Source: Mesorhizobium zhangyense (lineage in GTDB: Bacteria > Pseudomonadota > Alphaproteobacteria > Rhizobiales > Rhizobiaceae). Taken from it: a stretch of 64,000 bases of DNA. The translations under genes and the position numbers were made by a program. A model generated the notes under the pieces. That model was not told the origin of the DNA and made no database searches. It saw only the letters and a program-made list of their open reading frames with translations. The stretch covers positions 1 through 64,000 of the forward strand of contig NZ_JAAKZG010000003.1 in assembly GCF_011045115.1 (NCBI RefSeq), read 5' to 3'. Every line of letters begins with the position of its first letter. The stretch's first letter is position 1. Shown piece after piece: positions 1 to 8,602 of this stretch.

Positions 1-606
1 AAGGGATTATGCCGGAGGTGTCTTGGGGCGGGGATAAATCGAGGGTGGAAAAATATTTTATGTACAAGAAATCAATGGGTTGCGCCGAAATTGTGTGCAT
101 CTATCTCCCACAGTTTTCAGCGGTTTCACCTACGGCAGTTCTGTACCGCAGCGGCTTCATCGATGTTCCGGCATGGATCCCCGGGTTCCTCCGCCGAACT
201 TCGTTCGGCTCCGGCCCCGAGGATGACGAGCTTGTTATTTGCTGCCGTCGCAAACCGTCAACGCCAAACCGTCAACGCCAAGCGGCCAACGCCTGAGATT
301 GACGACAAGCCCTAAATGCAATTCGTCATTCTCGACCTCGTGAGCGAGGAACGAGCGGAGAGTGTCGGGAATCCATGCCGGAACTGAGACGAGCTTCAAC
401 GGTACAGAATGCGCGTCAATATCGGGGCCGGGCCGTGCTTGACGATGCTGCGACCAATAGATCCCGGAGAACCTCCGCTTCGCTGCGGTTTTCGGGATGA
501 CGAACTGCATGTACCGCCTGCACTGATCGTTACCGATGGTGTTCTGAGCATCTTGGCACTGGTGACGATTGGCCGGCGAAGACAAATCCGTCGGACAAGA
601 TGAACA
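1..606. repeat. Intergenic region with palindromic repeat elements
   Basis: No credible gene was found here. The open frames have atypical composition and simply translate the repeat. Three partial copies of a short palindromic element are visible. One lies near 165-232 and contains GGATCCCCGGG followed by a GAGGATGACGA-like block. A degenerate inverted copy lies near 323-390 (GTCATTCTCG to ATCCATGCCGGAA). A further fragment lies near 452-505. The same family forms a cleaner inverted repeat at 4775-4961. One copy of the 8-mer GTCGCAAA occurs at 247-254, but it is not in front of a gene. Confidence 0.6.
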
Positions 607-1914
607 TCACTCTTCCCCCACCCTTACCGTCCGCGCGCCAACATGCAGCGCCCTGCCCGCACCCAGCCCCATGATTGCGGCACCAAGGCCAAGCGCCACA
701 AAGAGAAACGCGGCAGCATGAAAGCTGCCAGTCCAGCTTCGGATAAGGCCGACGAGCAATGGGCCGATTGCTGCCAGCACGTAGCCGACGCCTTGCGCCA
801 TGCCGGAAAGATGCGCGGCGACATGGGAATCGGGCGAACGCAGCACGATGACCATCATCGCAGCCGCAATCAGCCCGCCCTGCCCGATGCCTTGCAGCAC
901 CGCCCAGAACAGCACGGTGGAGGGCGGCGCAAACAGAAAGCCGAGCAGTGCAACGACCGAGGCCGCGACCAGCACGACGTTGATTCCGCGCTGGTCCCGG
1001 AAGCGGACGGCCAGCGATGGCACCGCTAGACATGTGACGACCTGCATCATCACCGAAAGCGAAACAATGCCGCCGGCAGTCGCCGCATCGAAGCCGCGTT
1101 CGCGCAGCATCGGCGCGAGCCAGCCGAACACGCAATAGGCCAGCGCCGATTGCAGCCCCATGAACAACGTGACCTGCCAGGCGAGCCGGTCGCGCCACAA
1201 GCCGACGACACGAAAGCCTGAATGGCTGGCCTGCGCCTTCCGCGCCAGCGCCTGCGGCGCAAAGATCAGCATCACGACCAGCGCCGGCACCGCCCAAGCG
1301 GCGAGCGCGCCCGACCATGAGCCAACGACATGCTCGATGGGCAGCGTCAGCCCCGCTGCACCCGCGGCGCCGCCGCAGAGCGCCATGGTGTAGAGCCCGG
1401 TCATGATCGCCGCGTGGCTGGAAAAATCGCGCTTCACCAGCCCCGGCAGCAGCACATTGCTGACGGCAATTGCAGCCCCAGCCAGGAAAGTGCCAGCAAA
1501 CAGGACCGGTACCGCTTCCAGCCCGCGCAGGGCCGTTCCGATCGCCAGCAACAGCAGTGCGCCGAGCAGCACGCGCTCTGCGCCGAAGCACTGAGCAAGC
1601 TTGGGCGCAAAGGGCGCAAAGACTCCCAGGCAGAGGACCGGCAGCGTCGTCAGGATACTGGCGCCGACGGTCGACAGGCCGGTTTCCTGGATGACTTCCG
1701 GCAGCAGCACCGACAGGCTGGAAAACAACGGCCGCAGATTGAAGGCAATCAACACGAGGCTCGCGCCGAGCATTATCTGCGCCGCGCGGCTGTGAAGCTG
1801 CGGCGGTAGCGGACGCGGAATGCTGTCTTCTTCGGCATCAATGAGCTGGCTGTCAGCGGCATCCATCGCGGCGGGCTTGTCCTGCGCCTGCGGCCGGGGA
1901 AAGTTCTGGTTCAT
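607..1914 (-). CDS. MFS transporter, CynX/NimT-like
   Basis: A 435-residue inner-membrane protein. After a polar N-terminus of about 45 residues it has roughly 12 hydrophobic segments arranged as two halves. The LRPLFSS stretch after the first helix and the short loops are typical of the CynX/NimT (cyanate or 2-nitroimidazole type) subgroup of the major facilitator superfamily. Its start overlaps the stop of the GntR regulator at 1911-2588 by four bases, so the two are probably translated from one mRNA and the transporter is probably the regulator's target. The substrate cannot be read from the sequence. An exporter or a small-anion permease is most likely. Confidence 0.85.
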   Translation of the reverse strand: MNQNFPRPQAQDKPAAMDAADSQLIDAEEDSIPRPLPPQLHSRAAQIMLGASLVLIAFNLRPLFSSLSVLLPEVIQETGLSTVGASILTTLPVLCLGVFAPFAPKLAQCFGAERVLLGALLLLAIGTALRGLEAVPVLFAGTFLAGAAIAVSNVLLPGLVKRDFSSHAAIMTGLYTMALCGGAAGAAGLTLPIEHVVGSWSGALAAWAVPALVVMLIFAPQALARKAQASHSGFRVVGLWRDRLAWQVTLFMGLQSALAYCVFGWLAPMLRERGFDAATAGGIVSLSVMMQVVTCLAVPSLAVRFRDQRGINVVLVAASVVALLGFLFAPPSTVLFWAVLQGIGQGGLIAAAMMVIVLRSPDSHVAAHLSGMAQGVGYVLAAIGPLLVGLIRSWTGSFHAAAFLFVALGLGAAIMGLGAGRALHVGARTVRVGEE

Positions 1915-2588
1915 TGCGAAAGCAGCCGATCGAGTTCGAGAAGAACGGGCGCCATAAAGGTGCGGACGGCGGCGGCGGCAATGTCGGGATCGCCCGAGGC
2001 GACGCCATCGACAATGGCCTCATGCGCCTTGGCATCGGGCTCGGACACATCGCCGGCGAGCGTCGACTGGATCGTCTCGATAATCGCCGCAGAGAAGAAA
2101 TCGTAGATCTCGACCATCGCCCGGTTGCCTGACGCGGCAACGACCGCCTTGTGAAAGGCGATGTCGCGGCGGGCAAAGGCCTCGCGCCCACCATCGGCAG
2201 GCGTACCGCGCTGCGCCAGCAACCGGCGCATCAGTGCGATATCGGCGGGCGTGTGGCGGATGGCGGCAAGCCGCGCCGCTTCGATGTCGAGTGCTGCCCG
2301 CGCCTCCCACTGGTCGCGCAGGCCAGCTCGCTTTACCCGGCTCAGCGTACCGGCGGTGTCGACGGCGGAACGCACATAGGTGCCGGAGCCTTGCCGGGTT
2401 TCGAGAAATCCTTGCGATACCAGCGCCCGCACCGCCTCGCGCACCGTGCCGCGGCTGACGGAGAGCATTTCGGTCAGCGTGGCTTCGTTGGGGATGCGCT
2501 CGCCGATGGCCCAGCGGCCATTGACGATTTCGAGCCGCACGCTTTCGGCGGCACTTTCGGTGAGATTGGTGCGGACGGCTGGTTGCAT
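1911..2588 (-). CDS. GntR-family regulator, FadR/FCD subgroup
   Basis: A 225-residue transcription factor. Residues about 8-75 form the winged helix-turn-helix (GERIPNEATLTEMLSVSRGTVREAVRAL), a textbook GntR signature. The rest is a helical FCD ligand-binding domain with metal-binding-type His and Asp positions (DIAFHKAV). FCD regulators usually respond to small carboxylates, but the ligand here is unknown. It is the first gene of a two-gene unit with the MFS transporter. A perfect 16-base-arm palindrome lies just upstream of the start codon (2595-2627), which strongly suggests autorepression of the pair. Confidence 0.92.
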   Translation of the reverse strand: MQPAVRTNLTESAAESVRLEIVNGRWAIGERIPNEATLTEMLSVSRGTVREAVRALVSQGFLETRQGSGTYVRSAVDTAGTLSRVKRAGLRDQWEARAALDIEAARLAAIRHTPADIALMRRLLAQRGTPADGGREAFARRDIAFHKAVVAASGNRAMVEIYDFFSAAIIETIQSTLAGDVSEPDAKAHEAIVDGVASGDPDIAAAAVRTFMAPVLLELDRLLSQ

Positions 2589-2594
2589 GGCAAG

Positions 2595-2627
2595 TATTCA
2601 TCAAGTCATCGGATGACTTGATGAATA
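2595..2627. promoter_or_regulatory. Perfect palindrome, candidate operator of the GntR regulator
   Basis: TATTCATCAAGTCATC, one central G, then its exact reverse complement. The site sits 7 to 39 bases upstream of the start codon at 2588, so a bound protein would cover the ribosome-binding region and probably the promoter. The inner AAGTCATCGGATGACTT contains the GT...AC half-sites common to FadR-type GntR operators. Binding by the adjacent regulator is an inference from position and symmetry. Confidence 0.7.
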
Positions 2628-2756
2628 CGCCTCTGGCCACCAGCCGTCAACTCGAACGGATTCAGGCAGGATTTTCCGATGGATAGGCGGTCAAACTGAA
2701 TCAGTTTGTGAGAAGCCACAGCAATCGTTCTGGCTGTTTACACGAACGTCTCCGCT

Positions 2757-3488
2757 TCAGCGCAGCGTTTCGGCGAAGAATGTGGTCAGGTGTTGCCAAT
2801 GACGCTCGGCACCCTTTTCGTTGTAAGCACCATTGTCGGGAACGCACCATCCATGGTCCGCGCCGATATAGTTTTCGATGATGTGATCGACGCCGGCCGT
2901 GCGCAGCGCCTCGGCAAGGCGGCCGGACTGCTCCGGCGGAAAGCTGCCATCGACGCCGGCGGTACCGACATAGACGCGTGCCTTGATACTGGCTGCATTG
3001 TTGTGCGGGCTATCGGGAGCGTCGCTTGCGAGCCGTCCGCCGTGAAAACTGGCTGCGGCGACAATGCGGCCGGGATAGGCTGCGGCGGCATTCAGCGCGC
3101 GGCCGCCGCCCATGCAGTAGCCGACGGCGCCGATCGGCCCGGTCGCGCCATTTTCCGACAAGGCTTCGAGAAACGCCGCCGTGTCGCGCTGCGTCATCTC
3201 CTGCGTGGTACCGCCGACCATGCCCATGAGTTCGGCGCGCAGTTTCTCGTCGCTGAAGGCTGTCCTGGCATCATAGGGACCGTAAGCGCCGAAACGGTAG
3301 AAGAGATCGGGTACCAGAACCGCATAGCCCTCGCCCGCTAGGCGCTCGGCCATTTCGTAAAGTGCTGCGCGCGGCCCGAAAGCGTCCATATAGAGGATGA
3401 CGCCGGCCTTCGAAGTCGCTGAGGGCAGGATCAGAGCCGCCTTGGCGGTGCCGTCTTCGGTCTTGATCTCGATGTCGCGCATGGTCAT
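2757..3488 (-). CDS. Dienelactone hydrolase family protein
   Basis: A 243-residue alpha/beta-hydrolase of the usual length for dienelactone hydrolases. The nucleophile motif GYCMGG places the catalytic Cys near residue 125, and IGADHG near the C-terminus carries the catalytic His. The start at 3488 was chosen because AAAGGAG lies six to seven bases before it and the protein then begins MTMRDIEI as family members do; the longer upstream frame has no such site. Family members hydrolyse dienelactones in chloroaromatic breakdown, but many act on unknown esters or lactones. No aromatic-degradation genes are nearby, so the substrate is open. It appears monocistronic. Confidence 0.88.
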   Translation of the reverse strand: MTMRDIEIKTEDGTAKAALILPSATSKAGVILYMDAFGPRAALYEMAERLAGEGYAVLVPDLFYRFGAYGPYDARTAFSDEKLRAELMGMVGGTTQEMTQRDTAAFLEALSENGATGPIGAVGYCMGGGRALNAAAAYPGRIVAAASFHGGRLASDAPDSPHNNAASIKARVYVGTAGVDGSFPPEQSGRLAEALRTAGVDHIIENYIGADHGWCVPDNGAYNEKGAERHWQHLTTFFAETLR

Positions 3489-3649
3489 TGGCTGCTCCTT
3501 TGCTCCGGTTCGATACATAGCCGTCTGCCCCCATAGGGCCAAGGCAGCGCCGGATTGCATCGTTCAATAATTCGTGCGGGGAGAAGGCGCCGCTCGCCTT
3601 GTATAGCCGCCCCATCTCTGGAACATGGCACGGCAAGATGAGGTCACAC

Positions 3650-4027
3650 ATGAAAAATCGACTGCTGCCGGCGCTGTTTTGCCCGGTAATCTCCGCCATT
3701 TTTCTTGCCGGCTGCACATCCTCCGAACCGCAGGATCTCGGCTATTCGCCTGCGGCTGCTTCGACATCGCAGATAAACGCCGCTTCCGAAAACCTCCCGG
3801 CTCCCAGCCTCGCGGCACCGTCACCCGCAAACGCGATGCCTGCGCCAGCAGCCGCACAGCCAGAAGATGCCAATTCGGTTGTCGGGTTTCCCAGCCCGCC
3901 GCCTTGCCCGGACCCGGACGGTTGCGCGCCGAAGCCCGTCGCCAGCGCCTGCCGCACGGTCGGCAATGTGACAACCTGCGACGCCCCTCGCGACCCCTCG
4001 GCCGACGACACGCGCTACACCAACTGA
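3650..4027 (+). CDS. Proline/alanine-rich lipoprotein
   Basis: A 125-residue putative lipoprotein. MKNRLLPALF begins a signal peptide of about 20 residues ending in the lipobox LAGC, so the mature protein would start with a lipidated Cys. The remainder is low-complexity, rich in Ala, Pro and Ser, followed by a Cys-containing tail (PPPCPDPDGCAPK, ACRT, TTCD) that could form disulfides. The start at 3650 is favoured over the upstream ATG because the signal peptide begins there and a GAGG lies seven bases before it. No functional family was recognised. Confidence 0.7.
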   Translation: MKNRLLPALFCPVISAIFLAGCTSSEPQDLGYSPAAASTSQINAASENLPAPSLAAPSPANAMPAPAAAQPEDANSVVGFPSPPPCPDPDGCAPKPVASACRTVGNVTTCDAPRDPSADDTRYTN

Positions 4028-4044
4028 CCGCGCGCCTCGCTCGG

Positions 4045-4731
4045 CTACAATCCGGCAAAAGCCTTCATGTGAAAGGCCTGCACCTCAGCCGCATAGCGAT
4101 ATTCCGTCCCATAGGGACAGGCGTTGCGGGCGATGCAGCCGGTATCGCGGCAAGGTGCGCCATTCGGCCCGCGCACATGCGACAGACATGTCTCATAGGC
4201 AAATCCATCGGCGGAATATGCTCCGACCGGACAGGAATTCAGGCAAGGTTTTCCGATACATGCGTCGCAAAGATGAATCGGATTCTCAGGCGCTTGAATC
4301 GGAATCTGATGATCGAACAGAAGCGCCCCGCGATAGGCGTGCCAGAGGCCGTATTCGGGATGCATGAGAATACCGAGCGGCGACGGTTTTAGTCCCTCAA
4401 CCCGCATCGCCCATTGCTGGAACGGCAGAAACGGCCGGTCTGACGGCGAGACGGCCCGCGCGCCGAATTCCTCCGCCACCGCGCCGATGACCTCGCGCGA
4501 CCATGTGTCGAGCGGGTTTTTCAGGTGGCGTGGTTGTTTCTCGTGCCAGCGCAGAAAATGCGGCCAGGGTGCTGAGCCTGCCTGCCCGATGAGGAGGACG
4601 GATTTCGCGGGGACATTCGAGAGACCGGTGGGCGCTTCCTCGCCAGCGCTGAAGTTGAAGCCGCCGCGCGGGATAAGGCCATGGGCAGTCAGGGCGGTGG
4701 AAATATCGGCAAGAGGGTTGCTCATGGCCAC
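4045..4731 (-). CDS. 4Fe-4S ferredoxin-like protein (QueG C-terminal-like)
   Basis: A 228-residue cytoplasmic protein. Its C-terminal third carries CDACIGKPCLNSCP followed by more Cys residues (CLSHVRGPNGAPC, CIARNACP), a pattern for binding two iron-sulfur clusters that resembles the ferredoxin half of epoxyqueuosine reductase QueG. The N-terminal half (SVLLIGQAGS, PHFLRWHE) is a Rhizobiales-specific domain without the full QueG cobalamin-binding region. It may pass electrons to an unidentified partner. Its closeness to the corrinoid methyltransferase locus at 5.1 kb makes a role in corrinoid redox chemistry conceivable, but a repeat lies between them and the link is speculative. Confidence 0.7.
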   Translation of the reverse strand: MAMSNPLADISTALTAHGLIPRGGFNFSAGEEAPTGLSNVPAKSVLLIGQAGSAPWPHFLRWHEKQPRHLKNPLDTWSREVIGAVAEEFGARAVSPSDRPFLPFQQWAMRVEGLKPSPLGILMHPEYGLWHAYRGALLFDHQIPIQAPENPIHLCDACIGKPCLNSCPVGAYSADGFAYETCLSHVRGPNGAPCRDTGCIARNACPYGTEYRYAAEVQAFHMKAFAGL

Positions 4732-4774
4732 AGTCTAATCGGCGAATTTGGACCGCCTGCGCGAGCTTCAACGT

Positions 4775-4961
4775 TCAGGCATGGATCCCCGGGTTCTCCG
4801 ATCTTCGCTTCGCTCAATCTCCGACCCGAGGATGACGAATTCCTTGACGTTCGCCGCAAATCGCAAACGCTGGTGACTAGCCGAAACGGTTCTCCCGTCG
4901 TCATCCTCGGGTCGCAGCACGAGCAAAGCGACGTGCGGAGAACCCGGGGATCCATGCCTGA
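4775..4961. repeat. Long inverted repeat element
   Basis: The outer arms are perfect: 26 bases at 4775-4800, containing GGATCCCCGGG, match the reverse complement at 4936-4961. A second 16-base pair of arms lies inside, GACCCGAGGATGACGA at 4823-4838 against 4898-4913. The same family occurs at 165-510. It fills the 373-base gap between two minus-strand genes; nothing else coding was seen there. It would fold into a long stem in RNA or DNA. Confidence 0.85.
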
Positions 4962-5104
4962 GAATTGCGGCCGAATGAGACGGTCCAGAAAACAGCCGTC
5001 TAAAAGCACAAGCCTCACCCCTTGTCCGGTTCGGAGAAAGCGCTCCGCCAGACTTCCTTGTGAATGATGTTGGCGACTTTAGCCCCGCCTGAATCGGGCT
5101 CCTT

Positions 5105-6679
5105 TCAAGTGAAGGCGTCGGGCATCGATTCCTTCTTCTTGGCAATGAAATCGATCAGCCCGTCGTCGATGCCCTGGTCGAGCGCCGGCGCTTCGTAGGT
5201 TTCGAGCCAGCGCCGCGCGAGGTCGTTGGCGCGCTGCGGCGCGGTCTTCTGGCCCTCGGCCAGCCACTGCTCGTAGGAATTGTTGTCGGCGATCGAGGAA
5301 CGGTAGAACGCCGTCTGGAAATTCGCCTGGGTATGGTCGCAGCCGAGATAATGGCTGCCCGGACCAACCTGGCGGATCGCATCCATCGCCTGGCCGTTTT
5401 CCGACAGATCGACGCCGTCGGCGAATTTTTGGCTCATGCCGAGCTGGTCGATGTCCATCATGAACTTCTCGTAGCAGGAGGCGAGACCGCCTTCGAGCCA
5501 GCCGGCCGCATGCAGGACGAAATTGGTGCCGGCAAGCAGCGTCGAGTTCAGCGTGTTGGCGCTTTCATAGGCCGCCTGTGCATCGGGAACCTTGGAGGCG
5601 CAGAGCGAGCCGCCGGTGCGGAACGGCAGGCCGAGACGGCGGGCGAGCTGTGCTGCGCCATAAGACACCAGTGACGGCTCCGGCGTGCCAAAGGTCGGCG
5701 CGCCCGACTGCATCGAGATGGACGAGGCAAAGGTGCCGAACAGCACCGGCGCGCCGGGGCGGATAAGCTGGGTAAACGATGCGCCAGCCAGTACCTCGGC
5801 CAGAACCTGCGTCAGTGTGCCGGCCACCGTCACCGGGCTCATCGCGCCAGCGAGAATGAACGGCGTGACGATGCAGGCCTGGTTGTTGCGGGCATAGACT
5901 TTTAGCGCGCCGAGCATGGTTTCGTCGAAGACCATCGGCGAATTGGCGTTGATCAGGCTGGTCAGCACCGTGTTCTGGTCGACGAAATCGTCGCCGAAAA
6001 CGATCTTGGCCATCGCGATCGTGTCTTCGGCGCGCTCCGGCGCGGTGACAGAGCCCATGAATGGCTTGTCGGAATATTTGATGTGGCTGTAGATCATGTC
6101 GAGATGGCGCTTGTTGACCGGCACATCGACCGGCTCGCACACCGTGCCGCCTGAATGGTGGATCGATGGCGCCATATAGGCGAGTTTCACGAAATTGCGG
6201 AAATCCTCGATCGTCGCATAGCGCCGGTTGCCATCGAGGTCGCGCACGAAGGGCGGACCGTAGACCGGCGCGAAGACTGTCGCATTGCCACCGATCTGCA
6301 CGGAACGTGCCGAATTGCGCGCATGCTGCGTGTACATCGAAGGCGCGGTCTTGAGCAGCGAACGCGGCAGGCCCTTGGGAAAGTGCACGCGTTCGCCTTT
6401 TACGTCCGCGCCGGCTTCCTTCCACAGCGCCAGCGCCTCGGCGTCGTCGCGGAATTCAATGCCGATTTCTTCCAGAACGGTGTCGGCATTCTTCTCGATC
6501 AGCGCGAGGCCCTCTTCATCAAGCACCTCGTAAACCTTGATCTTGCGGTTGATATAGGTCTGCTGCACGCCGGGGCCGCCGCCCGAACGCGCCGCGCGCC
6601 GCGCTGCCGCTCCGCCGCTGGCGCCGCGTCCGCGCCGTGCGTTGGAGGCTTCCTGCTCGGACAAGAGGTTATCTTCCAT
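5105..6679 (-). CDS. Trimethylamine methyltransferase (MttB/COG5598) family protein, non-pyrrolysine
   Basis: A 524-residue member of the MttB superfamily, which moves a methyl group from a quaternary or tertiary amine to the cobalt of a corrinoid protein. The archaeal trimethylamine enzyme needs pyrrolysine at an in-frame UAG. This frame runs to its end without a UAG, so it belongs to the non-Pyl group that includes glycine-betaine (MtgB) and related enzymes. A Gly/Arg/Ala-rich N-terminal tail of about 35 residues precedes the TIM-barrel core. The start at 6679 has AGGG nine bases upstream; 6688 is the alternative. It is transcribed divergently from its likely partner corrinoid protein at 6938. 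The true substrate is unknown: glycine betaine, proline betaine, carnitine or another quaternary amine are candidates. Confidence 0.92.
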   Translation of the reverse strand: MEDNLLSEQEASNARRGRGASGGAAARRAARSGGGPGVQQTYINRKIKVYEVLDEEGLALIEKNADTVLEEIGIEFRDDAEALALWKEAGADVKGERVHFPKGLPRSLLKTAPSMYTQHARNSARSVQIGGNATVFAPVYGPPFVRDLDGNRRYATIEDFRNFVKLAYMAPSIHHSGGTVCEPVDVPVNKRHLDMIYSHIKYSDKPFMGSVTAPERAEDTIAMAKIVFGDDFVDQNTVLTSLINANSPMVFDETMLGALKVYARNNQACIVTPFILAGAMSPVTVAGTLTQVLAEVLAGASFTQLIRPGAPVLFGTFASSISMQSGAPTFGTPEPSLVSYGAAQLARRLGLPFRTGGSLCASKVPDAQAAYESANTLNSTLLAGTNFVLHAAGWLEGGLASCYEKFMMDIDQLGMSQKFADGVDLSENGQAMDAIRQVGPGSHYLGCDHTQANFQTAFYRSSIADNNSYEQWLAEGQKTAPQRANDLARRWLETYEAPALDQGIDDGLIDFIAKKKESMPDAFT

Positions 6680-6937
6680 CGAAGTCATCCCTAGAAATCT
6701 GACATGGAGCGCTTTTTGCACCCTTGCTCCGGATCGTAGCCATGCCCCCTTAGCGAAACGGCCCGCCAGCGCCAAGACCTGTCGCAAAATCGACAAGAAA
6801 ACCGATAAGTTGGCGGTCGCTTTCCTTTTGCAGGAAGTCGCAAATCAGCTATGGATTTGTACTGCTTGCGGGATAGGTATTGAAGCGAAATTGCGCGCCG
6901 CGCTGGATGGGTGCCTGCGGCCACGAGGAGCCTGAAA
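6680..6937. promoter_or_regulatory. Divergent control region with GTCGCAAA sites
   Basis: A 258-base region between the methyltransferase (minus) and corrinoid-protein (plus) genes. It holds two copies of GTCGCAAA, at 6781-6788 and 6837-6844. The first lies in the near-palindrome TGTCGCAAAATCGACA (6780-6795). A related GGTCGCTTT lies at 6815-6823. GAGGAG lies seven bases before the start at 6938. The same 8-mer precedes other genes in the window (see 10120, 17001, 17416, 23683, 61872), suggesting one activator. Promoter boxes were not assigned. Confidence 0.6.
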
Positions 6938-7636
<699 letters not shown>

Positions 7637-7640
7637 ATGA

Positions 7641-7670
7641 AAAAGGCCGCACTCAAAGGTGCGGCCATTT
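7641..7670. terminator. Bidirectional intrinsic terminator
   Basis: GGCCGCAC at 7645-7652 and its complement GTGCGGCC at 7659-7666 form an eight-pair stem with a six-base loop. ATTT follows on the plus strand, and a run of five T follows on the minus strand. It lies five bases after the corrinoid-protein stop and also downstream of the minus-strand lipoprotein gene at 7698, so it can end both transcripts. Confidence 0.8.
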
Positions 7671-7697
7671 CCCTGCGACGGAAATCCGGATCGAGGA

Positions 7698-7835
7698 TTA
7701 TTCGACGGTATCCTCGACGGCATTTGCCGTTGACTTGACGTCCTTGCCGACGCCGCGAACTGTGTTGGCGCAGGCCGATACCGCCAGGGCGCAGGCCAGA
7801 ATGGCCGCGAGCGATGCAATACGTGACAGTTTCAT
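7698..7835 (-). CDS. Entericidin A/B-like small lipoprotein
   Basis: A 45-residue protein. The sequence is a short signal peptide (MKLSRIASLAAILACALAVS), a lipobox Ala-Cys at residues 21-22, then a tail beginning ANTVRGVGKDVKSTANAVED. The GVGKDV...A.AVED pattern is characteristic of the entericidin family, small cell-envelope lipoproteins linked to stress-induced lysis balance in E. coli and common in rhizobia. GAGGGAG lies about nine bases before the start. It is inserted on the opposite strand between the corrinoid-protein gene and DUF1638, and shares the bidirectional terminator at 7641. Confidence 0.85.
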   Translation of the reverse strand: MKLSRIASLAAILACALAVSACANTVRGVGKDVKSTANAVEDTVE

Positions 7836-7919
7836 GGACTGTGTCTCCCTCGTTGACTAAATAAATAGCGTTCAGACGTTAGTACGCGATCGGAAACGGG
7901 TTTGAGCCTAAGTGGTTCC

Positions 7920-8552
7920 ATGGCGACCGCATCGAAGCACGCAAAAACGCAAGACGGCAAGCTGCTGGTGATCGGCTGCGGCATGCTTGCGCGCGAAATA
8001 CTCGCCGTAAAAGAGCAGCTTGGGCTCGACCATCTCGACCTGACATGCCTGCCCGCCGAATTCCACTACTATCCCGACCGGATTGCGCCGGCGCTCGACA
8101 AGGCGATCGTCAAGGCAAAGGCGGACGGCTACGGCCAGATCTTTGTCGGCTATGCCGATTGCGGCAGCGGCGGCATGGTCGACCGCATTTGCGAGAAGCA
8201 TGGCGTCGAGCGCATGGACGGACCGCACTGTTTTGCTTTCTATCAGGGCATGGAGGCGTTTCGGGCGATCGAAGACGGCGACATGATGTCCTTCTACATG
8301 ACCGACTTCCTGTGTCGGCAGTTCGATGCTTTCTTCATCAAGCCGCTCGGGCTGGACCGGCATCCGGAACTGATCGCCGACTATTTCGGCAATTACGAGA
8401 AGGTCGTCTATCTCGCCCAGACCAACGATCCTGCCTTGGACAAGGTGGCGGAGGATGCCGCCAAGCTGCTCGGTCTCGCCTATGAGCGCCGCTTCACCGG
8501 CTATGGCGACCTCTCATCCTCCCTTGCCAAGGCGGCTTTAATCACGGCTTGA
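7920..8552 (+). CDS. DUF1638 domain protein
   Basis: A 210-residue cytoplasmic protein of the DUF1638 family, recognised by LLVIGCGMLAREI at the N-terminus, LPAEFHYYPDRI, and YADCGSGGMVDR in the middle. The conserved Cys and His residues (CGM, CLPAEFHY, ADCG, GPHCF) suggest metal or corrinoid binding, but no activity is established. DUF1638 genes also sit next to methylamine methyltransferase genes in methanogenic archaea, so the pairing with an MttB homologue here is meaningful. ATG 7920 is used; a TTG at 7902 in the same frame is possible. Neither has a strong ribosome-binding site. Confidence 0.85.
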   Translation: MATASKHAKTQDGKLLVIGCGMLAREILAVKEQLGLDHLDLTCLPAEFHYYPDRIAPALDKAIVKAKADGYGQIFVGYADCGSGGMVDRICEKHGVERMDGPHCFAFYQGMEAFRAIEDGDMMSFYMTDFLCRQFDAFFIKPLGLDRHPELIADYFGNYEKVVYLAQTNDPALDKVAEDAAKLLGLAYERRFTGYGDLSSSLAKAALITA

Positions 8553-8602
8553 TCACGATGCTGCCGGAATCACCGGCTCCCTTCGGAAACAAGGAGCCGA
8601 CG

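Noticed and set aside
235-585. Open frame in the left-end intergenic region
   Set aside because: It translates the palindromic repeat itself (AWIPD, EVENDELH-type runs in several frames) and has no ribosome-binding site or family features.
530-1591. Long minus-strand frame overlapping the MFS gene
   Set aside because: Arg/Ala-rich translation of the MFS coding sequence in a shifted frame; the MFS protein explains the region.
4775-4961. Vector polylinker contamination (GGATCCCCGGG)
   Set aside because: The sequence is part of a perfect inverted repeat with an additional inner pair of arms and recurs in degenerate form at 165-510, so it is a natural repeat.
5105-6679. Pyrrolysine-containing trimethylamine methyltransferase
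   Set aside because: The frame has no internal UAG, and no pyl genes are in the window.
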